Of a stretch of DNA of 40,345 nt, positions 32,701-40,345 are shown one piece after another. The position numbers were made by a program, and so were the translations under genes. Source of the stretch: Bacillota bacterium (GTDB lineage: Bacteria; Bacillota; Clostridia; Lachnospirales; Cellulosilyticaceae). The notes under the pieces were generated by a model that was given only the letters and a program-made list of their open reading frames with translations, was not told where the DNA came from and searched no databases. Location: positions 1 to 40,345 of the forward strand of contig JAEZJJ010000064.1 of the NCBI GenBank assembly GCA_023436395.1. Direction: 5' to 3'. Every line of letters begins with the position of its first letter. Position 1 is the first letter of the stretch.

Positions 32701-33999
32701 TTATTTAGGACGTCTATCAATAATACGCTTAGCTTTTCCCTCACTACGCTCAATCGTTTTAGGCTCTACTAATTTAACTTTAACTTGAAGGCCTAAAATC
32801 CCTTTAATCTCTTCTGTTATTTTACGTTCGATCTCTTTCATATATCGCATGCCATCTACAAAGGTGACATCCTCTTTCCCTTCAACCCATACTTCTAGTG
32901 TATCCAAATTATTAACTCTATCAACAATAAGTACATAATGGGGTGCTGTTTGACCTAAGTTTAAAAGTACACTTTCAATTTGAGATGGAAATACATTAAC
33001 ACCTCGAATAATAAGCATGTCATCTGTACGACCATCACATTTTGTCATACGTACTGTTGTTCTGCCACAAGCACAAGGTGCTGTTACTAGACTAGAAATA
33101 TCCTTTGTACGATAGCGAATTAAAGGAAGCGCTTCTTTAGTAATACAAGTAAATACTAATTCTCCTTTTTCCCCTTCTCCTAAAGGTTGTAGTGTGTTTC
33201 GGTCAACAATCTCTGGCACAAAGTGATCTTCATTAATATGTAAATGTTGTTGTTCACCACATTCAAAGGAAACCCCAGGCCCAATTACTTCACTAAGGCC
33301 ATAGCTATCATGTGCTTTCATCCCCCAATCTGCCTCTATCTGACGACGCATTTCATGGCTCCAAGGTTCTGCCCCTAATGGTGCGGCTTTAATCCCCATC
33401 TCTCTTGGATCAAGCCCCATTGATTTAATGGTTTCAGCTAAATATAAGGCATAAGAAGGAGTACAAATAAGTATATTACTTCCAAATTCCTGCATAACTT
33501 GAATCTGTTTCTTTGAATTCCCAGTTGAAATGGGAACAACAGTTGCTCCTAGCTTTTCTGCTCCATAATGGAAGCCTAATCCACCTGTAAAGAATCCATA
33601 TCCTAAAGCATTTTGAATAATATCTTCATCTGTTACGCCCATTGCTGCATAAAAACGGGCAATGCAATCTGCCCATATGTCTAGGTCATTCTTTGTATAT
33701 CCTACTACAGTAGGCCTTCCTGTTGTACCTGAGGATGCATGTACTCTAACCACTTTCTTCATTGGTACTGCAAAGAGGCCATACGGATAATGATCTCTTA
33801 AATCTTGTTTTGTGGTAAAGGGTAATTTACTTAAATCATCTATACTTTTAATATCTCCTACTTCTAGCCCTAATTCATCCATTTTTCTTTTATAGAAAGG
33901 TACATTTTCATAAACACGTTCTAGTGTTGCAATAAGCCTATCACTTTGCAACTTGTGCATTTCATCTCTAGATAAGCATTCTTCCTTCTGCCATATCAT
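32701..33999 (-). CDS. paaK: Phenylacetate-CoA ligase, copy 2
   Basis: 432 residues. Forms an aryl-acetyl-CoA from aryl acetate, ATP and CoA; in gut and soil anaerobes the substrate is often phenylacetate or indoleacetate from aromatic amino acid fermentation. The adenylate-forming signature HASSGTTGRPTVVGYTKND is clear, followed by YGFFTGGLGFHYGAEKLGATVVP, SYGLSEVIGPGVS, and the C-terminal RGVNVFPSQIE and ERSEGKAKRIIDRRPK. A zinc-like cluster CACGR occurs near TAPCACGRTTVRM. Start set at ATG 33999 after AGGGGTGG. It lies 11 bp after a very similar copy. Confidence 0.93.
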   Translation of the reverse strand: MIWQKEECLSRDEMHKLQSDRLIATLERVYENVPFYKRKMDELGLEVGDIKSIDDLSKLPFTTKQDLRDHYPYGLFAVPMKKVVRVHASSGTTGRPTVVGYTKNDLDIWADCIARFYAAMGVTDEDIIQNALGYGFFTGGLGFHYGAEKLGATVVPISTGNSKKQIQVMQEFGSNILICTPSYALYLAETIKSMGLDPREMGIKAAPLGAEPWSHEMRRQIEADWGMKAHDSYGLSEVIGPGVSFECGEQQHLHINEDHFVPEIVDRNTLQPLGEGEKGELVFTCITKEALPLIRYRTKDISSLVTAPCACGRTTVRMTKCDGRTDDMLIIRGVNVFPSQIESVLLNLGQTAPHYVLIVDRVNNLDTLEVWVEGKEDVTFVDGMRYMKEIERKITEEIKGILGLQVKVKLVEPKTIERSEGKAKRIIDRRPK

Positions 34000-34010
34000 A
34001 GTAACCACCC

Positions 34011-35309
34011 CTATTTATTTCTTTTATCAATAATCCGCTTTGCTTTGCCTTCACTACGTTCAATGGTCTTAGGTTCTACTAATTTAACCTTTACATGAAG
34101 GCCTAACATACTAAATAATTCTGCAGTAATACGTTTTTCAACCTTCTCCAATGATTTAATAGCATCCGTAAACAAACCTTCTTTTGCTTCTACCCATACT
34201 TCTAATGTATCTAAGTTATTAATACGATCAACAATTAGGACATAGTGTGGCGCTGCCTCAGCAATCTTTAAAATAACACTTTCAATCTGAGATGGAAATA
34301 CATTAACGCCTCTAATAATCAGCATATCATCACTGCGTCCTGTAATTCTTCCCATACGCACTAATGTCCTCCCACACCCACAAGTACCTCCTTCTAAGCT
34401 TGTTAAATCTCTCGTTCTATAACGAAGGAGTGGCAAGGCTTCTTTAGTTACACAGGTGAATACTAGCTCACCTTCTACATCATAAGGTTGTACTTCTAAG
34501 GTTTCTGGATTAATGATTTCTGGTACAAAATGGTCATCATTGATATGAAGTCCTTTTTTCTCCTCACAATCAAAAGCTACACCTGGGCCCATAATCTCAC
34601 TCAGCCCATAAATATTCATGGCCTGTATGCCTAATAAATCTTCAATTTCTGCACGCATCTCCTCTGTCCAAGGTTCTGCCCCAAATATGCCTACACGAAG
34701 GTTGGTACTTCTAGGATCAATGCCCATATTACGCATACTTTCTCCTATATACAAAGCATATGATGGTGTACAAGCTAATACAGTACTTCCAAACTCTTCA
34801 ACAAGCTGAATTTGCTTTTTGGTATTTCCACCTGAGATAGGAACTACTGTAGCCCCTAGGTGTTCTGCTCCATAATGTGCACCTAAGCCACCAGTAAAAA
34901 GTCCATAGCCATAGGCTACTTGTACGATATCCTTTTTAGTTACCCCATATGCAGTAAAGCATCTGGCTATCATATCTGACCACATAGCAATATCATTTTT
35001 AGTATAGCCCACTACCGTAGGCCTTCCTGTGGTACCTGAGGATGCATGGATACGTACTACATCTTCCATTGGCACTGCAAAAAGTCCATAAGGATAATTG
35101 TCTCTTAAATCCTGTTTTGTAGTAAAAGGAAGGTTACAAAGGTCGTCTATTCCCTTAATATCTCCTGGCTCAATTCCCATATCTTGCATTTTTTTCTTAT
35201 AGAAAGGTACATTATGATATACTCGTTCTACTGTCTGAATAAGTCTTTCCCCTTGTAATGCTTTTTTCTCATCTACACTCATTGTTTCTTCCTTTTGCCA
35301 ATACCTCAT
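34011..35309 (-). CDS. paaK: Phenylacetate-CoA ligase, copy 1
   Basis: 432 residues, collinear with the adjacent copy and sharing most motifs: HASSGTTGRPTVVGYTKND, YGYGLFTGGLGAHYGAEHLGATVVP, IYGLSEIMGPGVAFDCEE, GGTCGCGRTLVRM, RGVNVFPSQIESVILK, ERSEGKAKRIIDKRNK. Equal length and the 11-bp spacing indicate tandem duplication; differences concentrate around the acid-pocket region, so the copies may favour different aryl acids (inference). Start placed at ATG 35309, since AGGAGG lies inside the longer reading from 35324. First gene of the paaK-paaK-ACT operon. Confidence 0.93.
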   Translation of the reverse strand: MRYWQKEETMSVDEKKALQGERLIQTVERVYHNVPFYKKKMQDMGIEPGDIKGIDDLCNLPFTTKQDLRDNYPYGLFAVPMEDVVRIHASSGTTGRPTVVGYTKNDIAMWSDMIARCFTAYGVTKKDIVQVAYGYGLFTGGLGAHYGAEHLGATVVPISGGNTKKQIQLVEEFGSTVLACTPSYALYIGESMRNMGIDPRSTNLRVGIFGAEPWTEEMRAEIEDLLGIQAMNIYGLSEIMGPGVAFDCEEKKGLHINDDHFVPEIINPETLEVQPYDVEGELVFTCVTKEALPLLRYRTRDLTSLEGGTCGCGRTLVRMGRITGRSDDMLIIRGVNVFPSQIESVILKIAEAAPHYVLIVDRINNLDTLEVWVEAKEGLFTDAIKSLEKVEKRITAELFSMLGLHVKVKLVEPKTIERSEGKAKRIIDKRNK

Positions 35310-35501
35310 TTGGTACCTCCTCATATATTCCTGTTAACTATTCCACTTATAAAATTCTAACATTTTTTATTTTTTGTATCAACATTATAATATTCTATAT
35401 TTTATAATTATTTATAGCTAAATTTTTAAACCTCTATCATTTTATACTTCCTTTACGTTTAATAAGTCATGAAAGCAAAAACATTTCCCTAGACTAACAA
35501 A

Positions 35502-35543
35502 AAAATGAGCTAGCAAGAGTATTGATCATTGCTAGCTCATTTT
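35502..35543. terminator. Terminator of sppA
   Basis: 15-bp perfect stem AAAATGAGCTAGCAA/TTGCTAGCTCATTTT ending at the sppA stop codon. Confidence 0.85.
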
Positions 35544-35544
35544 A

Positions 35545-36492
35545 TTAATTTCCATAATAGTACATTAGTTTAGGGGTTTTATTTGCCTCTATGTATTTTT
35601 GAATATCATTAAACTGTGACAACAGCTCTTTTCCCTCCACCTTAGCACCTAAAAGTATATCTAATAGTCCTACTGTAGGGGATTGTTCACTATACCATCC
35701 ACAGCTTTCAAGGCCATTATCTACCTGCATGATAGACATAGCCTCCTCTAAAGTCGCTATCCCATCAATCAGTCCCAATTTTTTGGCTTGCTCAGGAGAA
35801 TATACTCTACCATCTGCTAACCCTTTTACCTGCTCTATGGTTAAGTTTCTGCTTTCTGCTACTATATCCACAAATATATTATAGCTCTCATCAATTAATG
35901 ATTGTAATATTCCTCTCTGCTCCTCGGTTAAAGGATTCCCCATTGCTTTATTCCTACCAGATACAATATTCTCTGTTTTGATTCCTATTAACTCCTCTAA
36001 TCCACTGGTATCTGTCATGGATATAATCACCCCAATAGAACCTGTCATCGTCATGCGGTTGGCATAGATTTTGTCAGCTGCCATTGATATGTATAGCCCT
36101 CCGGAAGCTGCTGTTTGTGCCATATAGGCATATACAGGTCTTCCTGTTACTTCTTTATATTGCATAAGCTTTAAGTAAAGTTCATCTGACTCATATATAC
36201 CTCCACCAGGGGAGTTAACATATAAAAATATCCCTTTATTGTAACTATCATTCATTAGACTATCAATCCGATTTAACGTCCATGAATGACTATAATTTAC
36301 TTCTCCTTCTGCAATCACACCTTCTACATAAATAATATCAATCAAATTGCCTTCTCTAGGTATGGTACTTTCTCCCCCTACAAGGCCATCAATAACTGCT
36401 CCCCATATATTAATAAACATGATAATACCAATGATAATGCTAATAACTACCACAGGACCACTTATTCTCTTCTTATATTTTTTCTCGTCCAC
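35545..36492 (-). CDS. sppA: Signal peptide peptidase SppA
   Basis: 315 residues. One N-terminal TM helix (about 11-31, SGPVVVISIIIGIIMFINIWG) anchors an S49 serine protease domain outside the cell that digests leftover signal peptides. Catalytic Ser130 in QTAASGGLYIS and Lys182 in SGRNKAMGNPLTEEQR form the Ser-Lys dyad; YVNSPGGG shapes the oxyanion hole. A single S49 domain, as in the Bacillus enzyme. GTG start at 36492 with GGAGG upstream; 17 bp after the fumarase beta gene, so probably co-transcribed with it. Confidence 0.93.
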   Translation of the reverse strand: MDEKKYKKRISGPVVVISIIIGIIMFINIWGAVIDGLVGGESTIPREGNLIDIIYVEGVIAEGEVNYSHSWTLNRIDSLMNDSYNKGIFLYVNSPGGGIYESDELYLKLMQYKEVTGRPVYAYMAQTAASGGLYISMAADKIYANRMTMTGSIGVIISMTDTSGLEELIGIKTENIVSGRNKAMGNPLTEEQRGILQSLIDESYNIFVDIVAESRNLTIEQVKGLADGRVYSPEQAKKLGLIDGIATLEEAMSIMQVDNGLESCGWYSEQSPTVGLLDILLGAKVEGKELLSQFNDIQKYIEANKTPKLMYYYGN

Positions 36493-36509
36493 TTTGGAAC
36501 CTCCAACTT

Positions 36510-37058
36510 CTATTTACAATACAGCTTCTTTCCCGTCTCATATAAATTATTTCCCTTGCTATCAATAGTCACAATGACAGGTAGATTTTCCACTTCAAGT
36601 TTATAAATTGCCTCTGCTCCTAAATCTTCATAGGCAACTAGGCTCATCTCTTTAACACATTTTGAAATAAGGGCTCCGGCACCACCAATAGCTGTCACAT
36701 ACACCGCGCCTTCTTTATTCATAGCTTCAATCACTGCTTCATTCCTAAGCCCTTTACCAATCATCATCGTCTGTCCCCAAGCCATAAAAGTAGGGGCATA
36801 AGCATCCATACGCCCACTGGTTGTAGGTCCACAGCTCCCTATTACTTGTCCTGGCTTAGCTGGTGCAGGTCCCGCATAATAGATGGCTACATCCTTCATC
36901 TCCATAGGAAATGCCTTGCCTTCTTCGTGTTCTTCTATGATTCGTTTATGAGCAGCATCTCTTGCTGTATAGATTGTTCCATTTAAAAGTAACTTCTCAC
37001 CTGCAACTAGACTTCTTGCTTCTTCTTTTGTCATTGGTACATTGACTACTTTGCTCAT
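36510..37058 (-). CDS. Fumarate hydratase class I, beta subunit
   Basis: 182 residues. Together with the alpha subunit it interconverts fumarate and malate. It matches the C-terminal half of single-chain class I fumarases: LLLNGTIYTARDAAHKRI, YYAGPAPAKPGQVIGSCGPTTSGRMD, MIGKGLRN and YVTAIGGAGALISKCVK. Ends with the usual VTIDSKGNNLYE. Start ATG at 37058, 14 bp after the alpha gene. L-tartrate dehydratase beta subunits are homologous, so substrate choice is an inference from length and motifs. Confidence 0.92.
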   Translation of the reverse strand: MSKVVNVPMTKEEARSLVAGEKLLLNGTIYTARDAAHKRIIEEHEEGKAFPMEMKDVAIYYAGPAPAKPGQVIGSCGPTTSGRMDAYAPTFMAWGQTMMIGKGLRNEAVIEAMNKEGAVYVTAIGGAGALISKCVKEMSLVAYEDLGAEAIYKLEVENLPVIVTIDSKGNNLYETGKKLYCK

Positions 37059-37072
37059 CTTCTATATTCCCC

Positions 37073-37915
37073 CTATAATCTGATGTGTTTATGCCTATTT
37101 ACATGGCATCCCATATTAATAGCTAATGGCATAGAGGCAATATGACAAGGATAATCTTCAATATGTACGGCTAAAGCTGTTACGCTTCCACCTAGCCCTT
37201 GTGGACCAATACCCAACTGATTAATTTCTTCTAGTAATTCTTTCTCTAACATTGCCATTCGTGAATCTTTATTTTGGCTGCCTATTTCTCTTGTAAGTGC
37301 TTTTTTAGCAAGCAGAGCACACTTCTCAAAGTTTCCACCAAGTCCAATCCCCACAACTACAGGAAGGCAAGCATTAGGTCCTGCTAAAGTTACTGCCTCT
37401 AATACAGCTTTCTTTACGCCTAGTATACCCTGTGATGGTGTAAGCATATAGACCCTGCTCATATTTTCACTTCCACCACCTTTTGGTGCAAGCATAATCT
37501 CTATATGCTCCCCTTCCACTATTTCATAATGAATAACTGCCGGTGTATTATCTTTTGTATTCACACGATAAAGAGGGTTTTCTACAATAGATTTTCTAAG
37601 ATATCCTTCTGTATATCCTTGTCTAACCCCTTCATTAATAGCCTCTTCTAATAGTCCACCTTCTATGTGTACCTCTTGCCCAAGTTTTACAAAAACAACA
37701 GCCGTTCCTGTATCTTGACAAATTGGAATATCTTCTTCTTTTGCAATATCTGCATTGGTGCAAATATCCTTTAAAATCTCTTTTCCTACAGGACTTACTT
37801 CGTGAGTTTCTCCCTTTTTAAGCGCCTCATAAAGATCTTCTGGCAAATAATAATTAGCTTCAATGCAAAGTTTCTTAACTGCTTCTGTTATTTTGCTTAT
37901 CTGAATACTTCTCAT
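37073..37915 (-). CDS. Fumarate hydratase class I, alpha subunit
   Basis: 280 residues. Carries the oxygen-sensitive [4Fe-4S] cluster: Cys66 (PICQDTG), Cys183 (GPNACLPVVVG) and Cys199 (GNFEKCALLAKKAL). APKGGGSENMSR and GIGPQGLGGSVTALAV are typical substrate-site motifs. Works with the beta subunit just downstream. The start, ATG 37915 (or TTG 37918), follows GGGGAG and lies inside the end of the permease gene, overlapping it by 41 nt in another frame. This suggests translational coupling permease-fumA-fumB-sppA. Confidence 0.92.
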   Translation of the reverse strand: MRSIQISKITEAVKKLCIEANYYLPEDLYEALKKGETHEVSPVGKEILKDICTNADIAKEEDIPICQDTGTAVVFVKLGQEVHIEGGLLEEAINEGVRQGYTEGYLRKSIVENPLYRVNTKDNTPAVIHYEIVEGEHIEIMLAPKGGGSENMSRVYMLTPSQGILGVKKAVLEAVTLAGPNACLPVVVGIGLGGNFEKCALLAKKALTREIGSQNKDSRMAMLEKELLEEINQLGIGPQGLGGSVTALAVHIEDYPCHIASMPLAINMGCHVNRHKHIRL

Positions 37916-39026
37916 CAACTTTTTCTCCCCTACTATCTGCTTTTTTTACTGGCTTGAATTGTGGCAGCGCCCCAACATTTTGTAGCATTTTTAAAATAAC
38001 TGCTAATGCAGGCCCTATAATAAGACCAAAAAAGCCCATGGTTCTATACCCAATATAAACAGCCATAACTGTAACAAGTGCATATACACCAATTTGTGTA
38101 GATAGAATCTTAGGCTCAAAAATCTGTCTTACAATAAAAATAATACCATAAATGCAGAGCAACCCTACACCCAATGTATACTGACCTATAATAAGGTTAT
38201 AAAGTGCCCAAGGAATTAGAACAGTACCACTTCCAAACACAGGGAGTGCATCTACAAAGGCAATAATAACACTTATTAATAAGGCATAATTCACTTGAAA
38301 AACAAATAAACCAGTTATACAAATACAAAAAGTAATACTCATCATAATCAATTGGGTTCTGACATAACCACCAATAGCACTGAGTACCCCTTTTTGCATA
38401 ATAACTACCTTATCTACAATAGTATCAGAAAATTGTGCTTTTACAAAGTCTTTTATTTTATAATAATCCTTTGTCATAAAAAATGTAGCGACCAACATTA
38501 CCACTGTAAAAAGTATAATATCTGGCACTTTAGATACTGCATTATAAGCTACTGGAATAATAGTGCCTAAGTAATTACTTAATGTATCCATAATTTCTTG
38601 TATAAGTTCATCTAGATTACTAATTGGCCCCAGTACAGTTCCTGTTCCTATCAAACCTGAAAGCTTATTTTCTAGTCCATTGACCTCGTCTAATAAACGT
38701 TGTGTTAAATCCGGAAAACTGTAGGCTATTGCAATAATCTGCTCCCAAAGCTTCTTAATGATTAATGTTAAAAGCCCTAGCACTCCGCTTAAGATAGTTA
38801 ACATACTTATGATTGTACCCAATGCTCTAGGTATCCCTACTTTTTTATTACTCCAGCTTACAAAAATATTTAACATACTGGCAAATAACCACGCTAAAAT
38901 AAAGGGAGCAAATAAACCTATTATATTCAGCTTAATAATGATAAAGCCAATGACTATCACACTTAAAATAATGGCTACCTTCTTACCAGTCTTCTCATAC
39001 CATTTTTCTAGTCTTTCTTCTATCAT
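37875..39026 (-). CDS. AI-2E family transporter (YtvI/PerM-like permease)
   Basis: 383 residues with about eight hydrophobic helices. The N-terminal pair (KKVAIILSVIVIGFIIIKLNIIGLFAPFILAWLFASML) and the C-terminal core (ALLISVIIAFVDALPVFGSGTVLIPWALYNLI, GYRTMGFFGLIIGPALAVILK) are diagnostic of the family. Members export AI-2 or act as Na+ or H+ antiporters; YtvI-type members in Firmicutes are linked to sporulation. The substrate is not readable. ATG start after AGGAGG. First gene of the run leading into fumarase. The 308-bp gap upstream holds the divergent promoter of the next gene. Confidence 0.88.
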   Translation of the reverse strand: MIEERLEKWYEKTGKKVAIILSVIVIGFIIIKLNIIGLFAPFILAWLFASMLNIFVSWSNKKVGIPRALGTIISMLTILSGVLGLLTLIIKKLWEQIIAIAYSFPDLTQRLLDEVNGLENKLSGLIGTGTVLGPISNLDELIQEIMDTLSNYLGTIIPVAYNAVSKVPDIILFTVVMLVATFFMTKDYYKIKDFVKAQFSDTIVDKVVIMQKGVLSAIGGYVRTQLIMMSITFCICITGLFVFQVNYALLISVIIAFVDALPVFGSGTVLIPWALYNLIIGQYTLGVGLLCIYGIIFIVRQIFEPKILSTQIGVYALVTVMAVYIGYRTMGFFGLIIGPALAVILKMLQNVGALPQFKPVKKADSRGEKVDEKYSDKQNNRSS

Positions 39027-39270
39027 TGTATCCTCCTATTTCTATTATTTTTATGCATGTTACTGTACTCTATTAAAGTCTCTGAATGAATCATCTCTAA
39101 TTAAGCTTATACTCTGTATAAATATAACCTAAAAATATGAATTAAAATCATACTCCTTCTATTTTATTATATTATACTTATGGGATATGTACTAATCATA
39201 AAAGTTTTAACAACTCTATCATTTCCTACTAATACCAACTGCCTATCCTCTCTATATTTTATTGCTCTTA

Positions 39271-39299
39271 TTGTTTTTTCTCTTAATTTATATTATACT
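39271..39299 (+). promoter_or_regulatory. Promoter of the tandem-repeat surface protein gene
   Basis: TTGTTT (39271-39276), 17-bp spacer, TATACT (39294-39299), 35 nt before the start codon. Confidence 0.6.
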
Positions 39300-39334
39300 T
39301 TTGTTTTATGTTAACGAAAAAAGGAGAAGACATC

Positions 39335-40045
39335 ATGAGTAAACTAACTAAAACTGATAACGCAAACAAAACACCTATCTATAAAAAATGGTGGTTCTAT
39401 GTAGCTATCATCCTTGTTATTGGTATCTTTGGTAGTGCCTCTGAAGACACTACAGTAGCAGATACTAATGAGCAACCTGTTGCTACCCCAGCACCTGATA
39501 CTAACGAAAATACTGAAAATCAGGTAGCAGTTCAACCAGAGGAAACACCAGTATCTACGCCAACTCCAGCCCCAAAAGATACTGTTATTAAACCAGGAAC
39601 TTATAAAATCGGTACTGACCTTCCTGCTGGTGAATATTTATTTATTGCTGATTCTATGTCATATATCGAAATTGCTTCTGATTCTACAGGAAGTTTTGAA
39701 AGCATTATTGCTAATGATACGGTTACAGGACACCGTTATATCACTGTAAAAGATGGTGAGTATCTCAAATTACAAGGTGGTAAAGCCTATGCTGTAGCTG
39801 ATGCACCAAGTGTTGTACCTGCCGATGGTTTATACAAAGATGGTATGTACAAAGTAGGAACTGATATTCCAGCTGGTGAATATAAAGTAGTTGTTACTTC
39901 TAGTATGGGATATATCGAAGTATCTTCTGGAAGTAGAGGAACATTTGATCAAATCATTACAAATGACGTTCCTACAGCAGACACTTATATCACAGTCTCA
40001 GATGGACAATATTTAACACTTCAAGGTGTTGAAATCCAAAACTAA
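39335..40045 (+). CDS. Membrane-anchored protein with two tandem beta repeats
   Basis: 236 residues. One TM helix (about 20-40, WWFYVAIILVIGIFG) is followed by a Thr/Pro/Glu linker (residues 45-90, with TPAP and TPTPAP runs) and two copies of a ~60-residue unit: PGTYKIGTDLPAGEYLFIAD...YITVKDGEYLKLQG and DGMYKVGTDIPAGEYKVVVT...YITVSDGQYLTLQG. The G-x-Y-K-x-G-x-D-x-P-A-G-E-Y core is seen in many Firmicutes surface and lipoproteins of unknown role. Start ATG 39335 chosen for AAAAAAGGAGAAG; an ATG at 39308 lacks a ribosome binding site. Followed by a strong terminator. Confidence 0.82.
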   Translation: MSKLTKTDNANKTPIYKKWWFYVAIILVIGIFGSASEDTTVADTNEQPVATPAPDTNENTENQVAVQPEETPVSTPTPAPKDTVIKPGTYKIGTDLPAGEYLFIADSMSYIEIASDSTGSFESIIANDTVTGHRYITVKDGEYLKLQGGKAYAVADAPSVVPADGLYKDGMYKVGTDIPAGEYKVVVTSSMGYIEVSSGSRGTFDQIITNDVPTADTYITVSDGQYLTLQGVEIQN

Positions 40046-40048
40046 TGC

Positions 40049-40096
40049 AAAAAAGCAGGGAAGTTAAGAAAGAGCTCTTAACTTCCCTGCTTTTTT
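40049..40096 (+). terminator. Strong terminator of the tandem-repeat protein gene
   Basis: 21-bp perfect stem, AAAAAAGCAGGGAAGTTAAG arm against its complement, ending in TTTTTT. Confidence 0.9.
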
Positions 40097-40151
40097 GGTA
40101 CTTAACAAATTGAAATTTGTCGGGGAATGTTTGTAAGAAAAGGTGCTGGGA

Positions 40152-40344
40152 GAAAATGAGTGGTCAGGGGTATCTTCCGTTGTTCCGATTCACATTTTTC
40201 GAAGCACTAAACTCACTAATTTAGATGAACGGCAGAACTCACTTCGTTCAGACAGCTGCCTAAAACCCATCTAAAACGTTCGTTAAGTGCTTCTGAAAAA
40301 TGCTCTCAAGTCACTACTCCAGATACCCCTGACCACTCATTTTC
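40152..40344. repeat. Long rod-like imperfect palindrome at the window edge
   Basis: A perfect 24-bp inverted repeat (40152-40175 with 40321-40344) encloses further collinear pairing: 40193-40208 with 40286-40302 (16 bp, one bulge), 40221-40227 with 40268-40274, and 40231-40235 with 40256-40260. The whole can fold into one hairpin of about 193 nt. No ORF. It may be a non-autonomous mobile element, an intergenic repeat family or a structured RNA; it lies beyond the terminator of the preceding gene. Confidence 0.75.
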
Positions 40345-40345
40345 C

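Noticed and set aside
40152..40344. Palindrome at the window edge as a second retron RNA
   Set aside because: No RT gene in reach, and its perfect long outer arms form one continuous rod rather than the short a1/a2 + msr + msd layout.
1..40345. CRISPR array, prophage or insertion sequence
   Set aside because: No regularly spaced direct repeats, no integrase, transposase or phage structural genes were found.

Overview
The window comes from a low-GC, anaerobic, fermentative Gram-positive bacterium, most likely a clostridium of the Lachnospiraceae/Cellulosilyticum type. The evidence is AT-rich intergenic DNA, strong AGGAGG-type ribosome binding sites with many GTG/TTG starts, a T-box in front of serS, pyruvate formate-lyase and bifunctional AdhE for mixed-acid fermentation, an oxygen-sensitive two-subunit class I fumarase, an SLH-anchored wall enzyme and a probable DUF3881-type protein. 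The taxonomic call is inference.

Layout. 1-6.1 kb (minus strand): 5' part of pflB with a clear promoter and a 15-nt palindrome just downstream of it, a stand-alone CheY-like receiver, a MocR/GntR regulator, a zinc-ribbon protein, a membrane-anchored extracellular protein and a Cof-type HAD phosphatase. 6.1-12.2 kb (minus): a small membrane-protein gene interrupted by an in-frame stop, tRNA-Arg(CCU), a DUF3881-like protein, GDPD phosphodiesterase, a small zinc-binding protein, a coiled-coil membrane protein paired with a polysaccharide deacetylase, an NhaC antiporter and tRNA-Arg(UCG). 12.3-15.1 kb: a TetR regulator, a D,D-carboxypeptidase with SLH-like repeats, and a TM2/zinc-ribbon protein.

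15.1-21.7 kb (plus) holds the most interesting locus: three overlapping genes encoding a 982-residue HEAT/ARM-like protein, a 591-residue SWIM zinc-finger protein and a 495-residue retron-type reverse transcriptase. Directly downstream, with its own near-consensus promoter, lies a structured RNA of about 210 nt whose two ends are complementary (a1/a2-like). It contains a short hairpin followed by a long hairpin and is closed by a 24-bp terminator stem. I interpret the whole as a retron (candidate msr-msd RNA + RT + SWIM + HEAT effectors), with the RNA unusually placed 3' of the RT gene. From memory, a published retron classification includes a SWIM + HEAT/ARM type; I could not check that here.

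21.7-40.3 kb: serS with its T-box, an acyltransferase-3 membrane protein, a 750-bp adhE upstream region holding a compact structured RNA with its own terminator, adhE, a chemotaxis receptor with a lipoprotein partner, another lipoprotein, a small hypothetical protein followed by a previously uncalled 35-codon gene, two tandem phenylacetate-CoA ligases with an ACT-domain protein, SppA, fumarase beta/alpha, an AI-2E family permease, and a membrane-anchored protein with two tandem repeats. The window ends inside or at the edge of a rod-like palindrome of about 193 nt.
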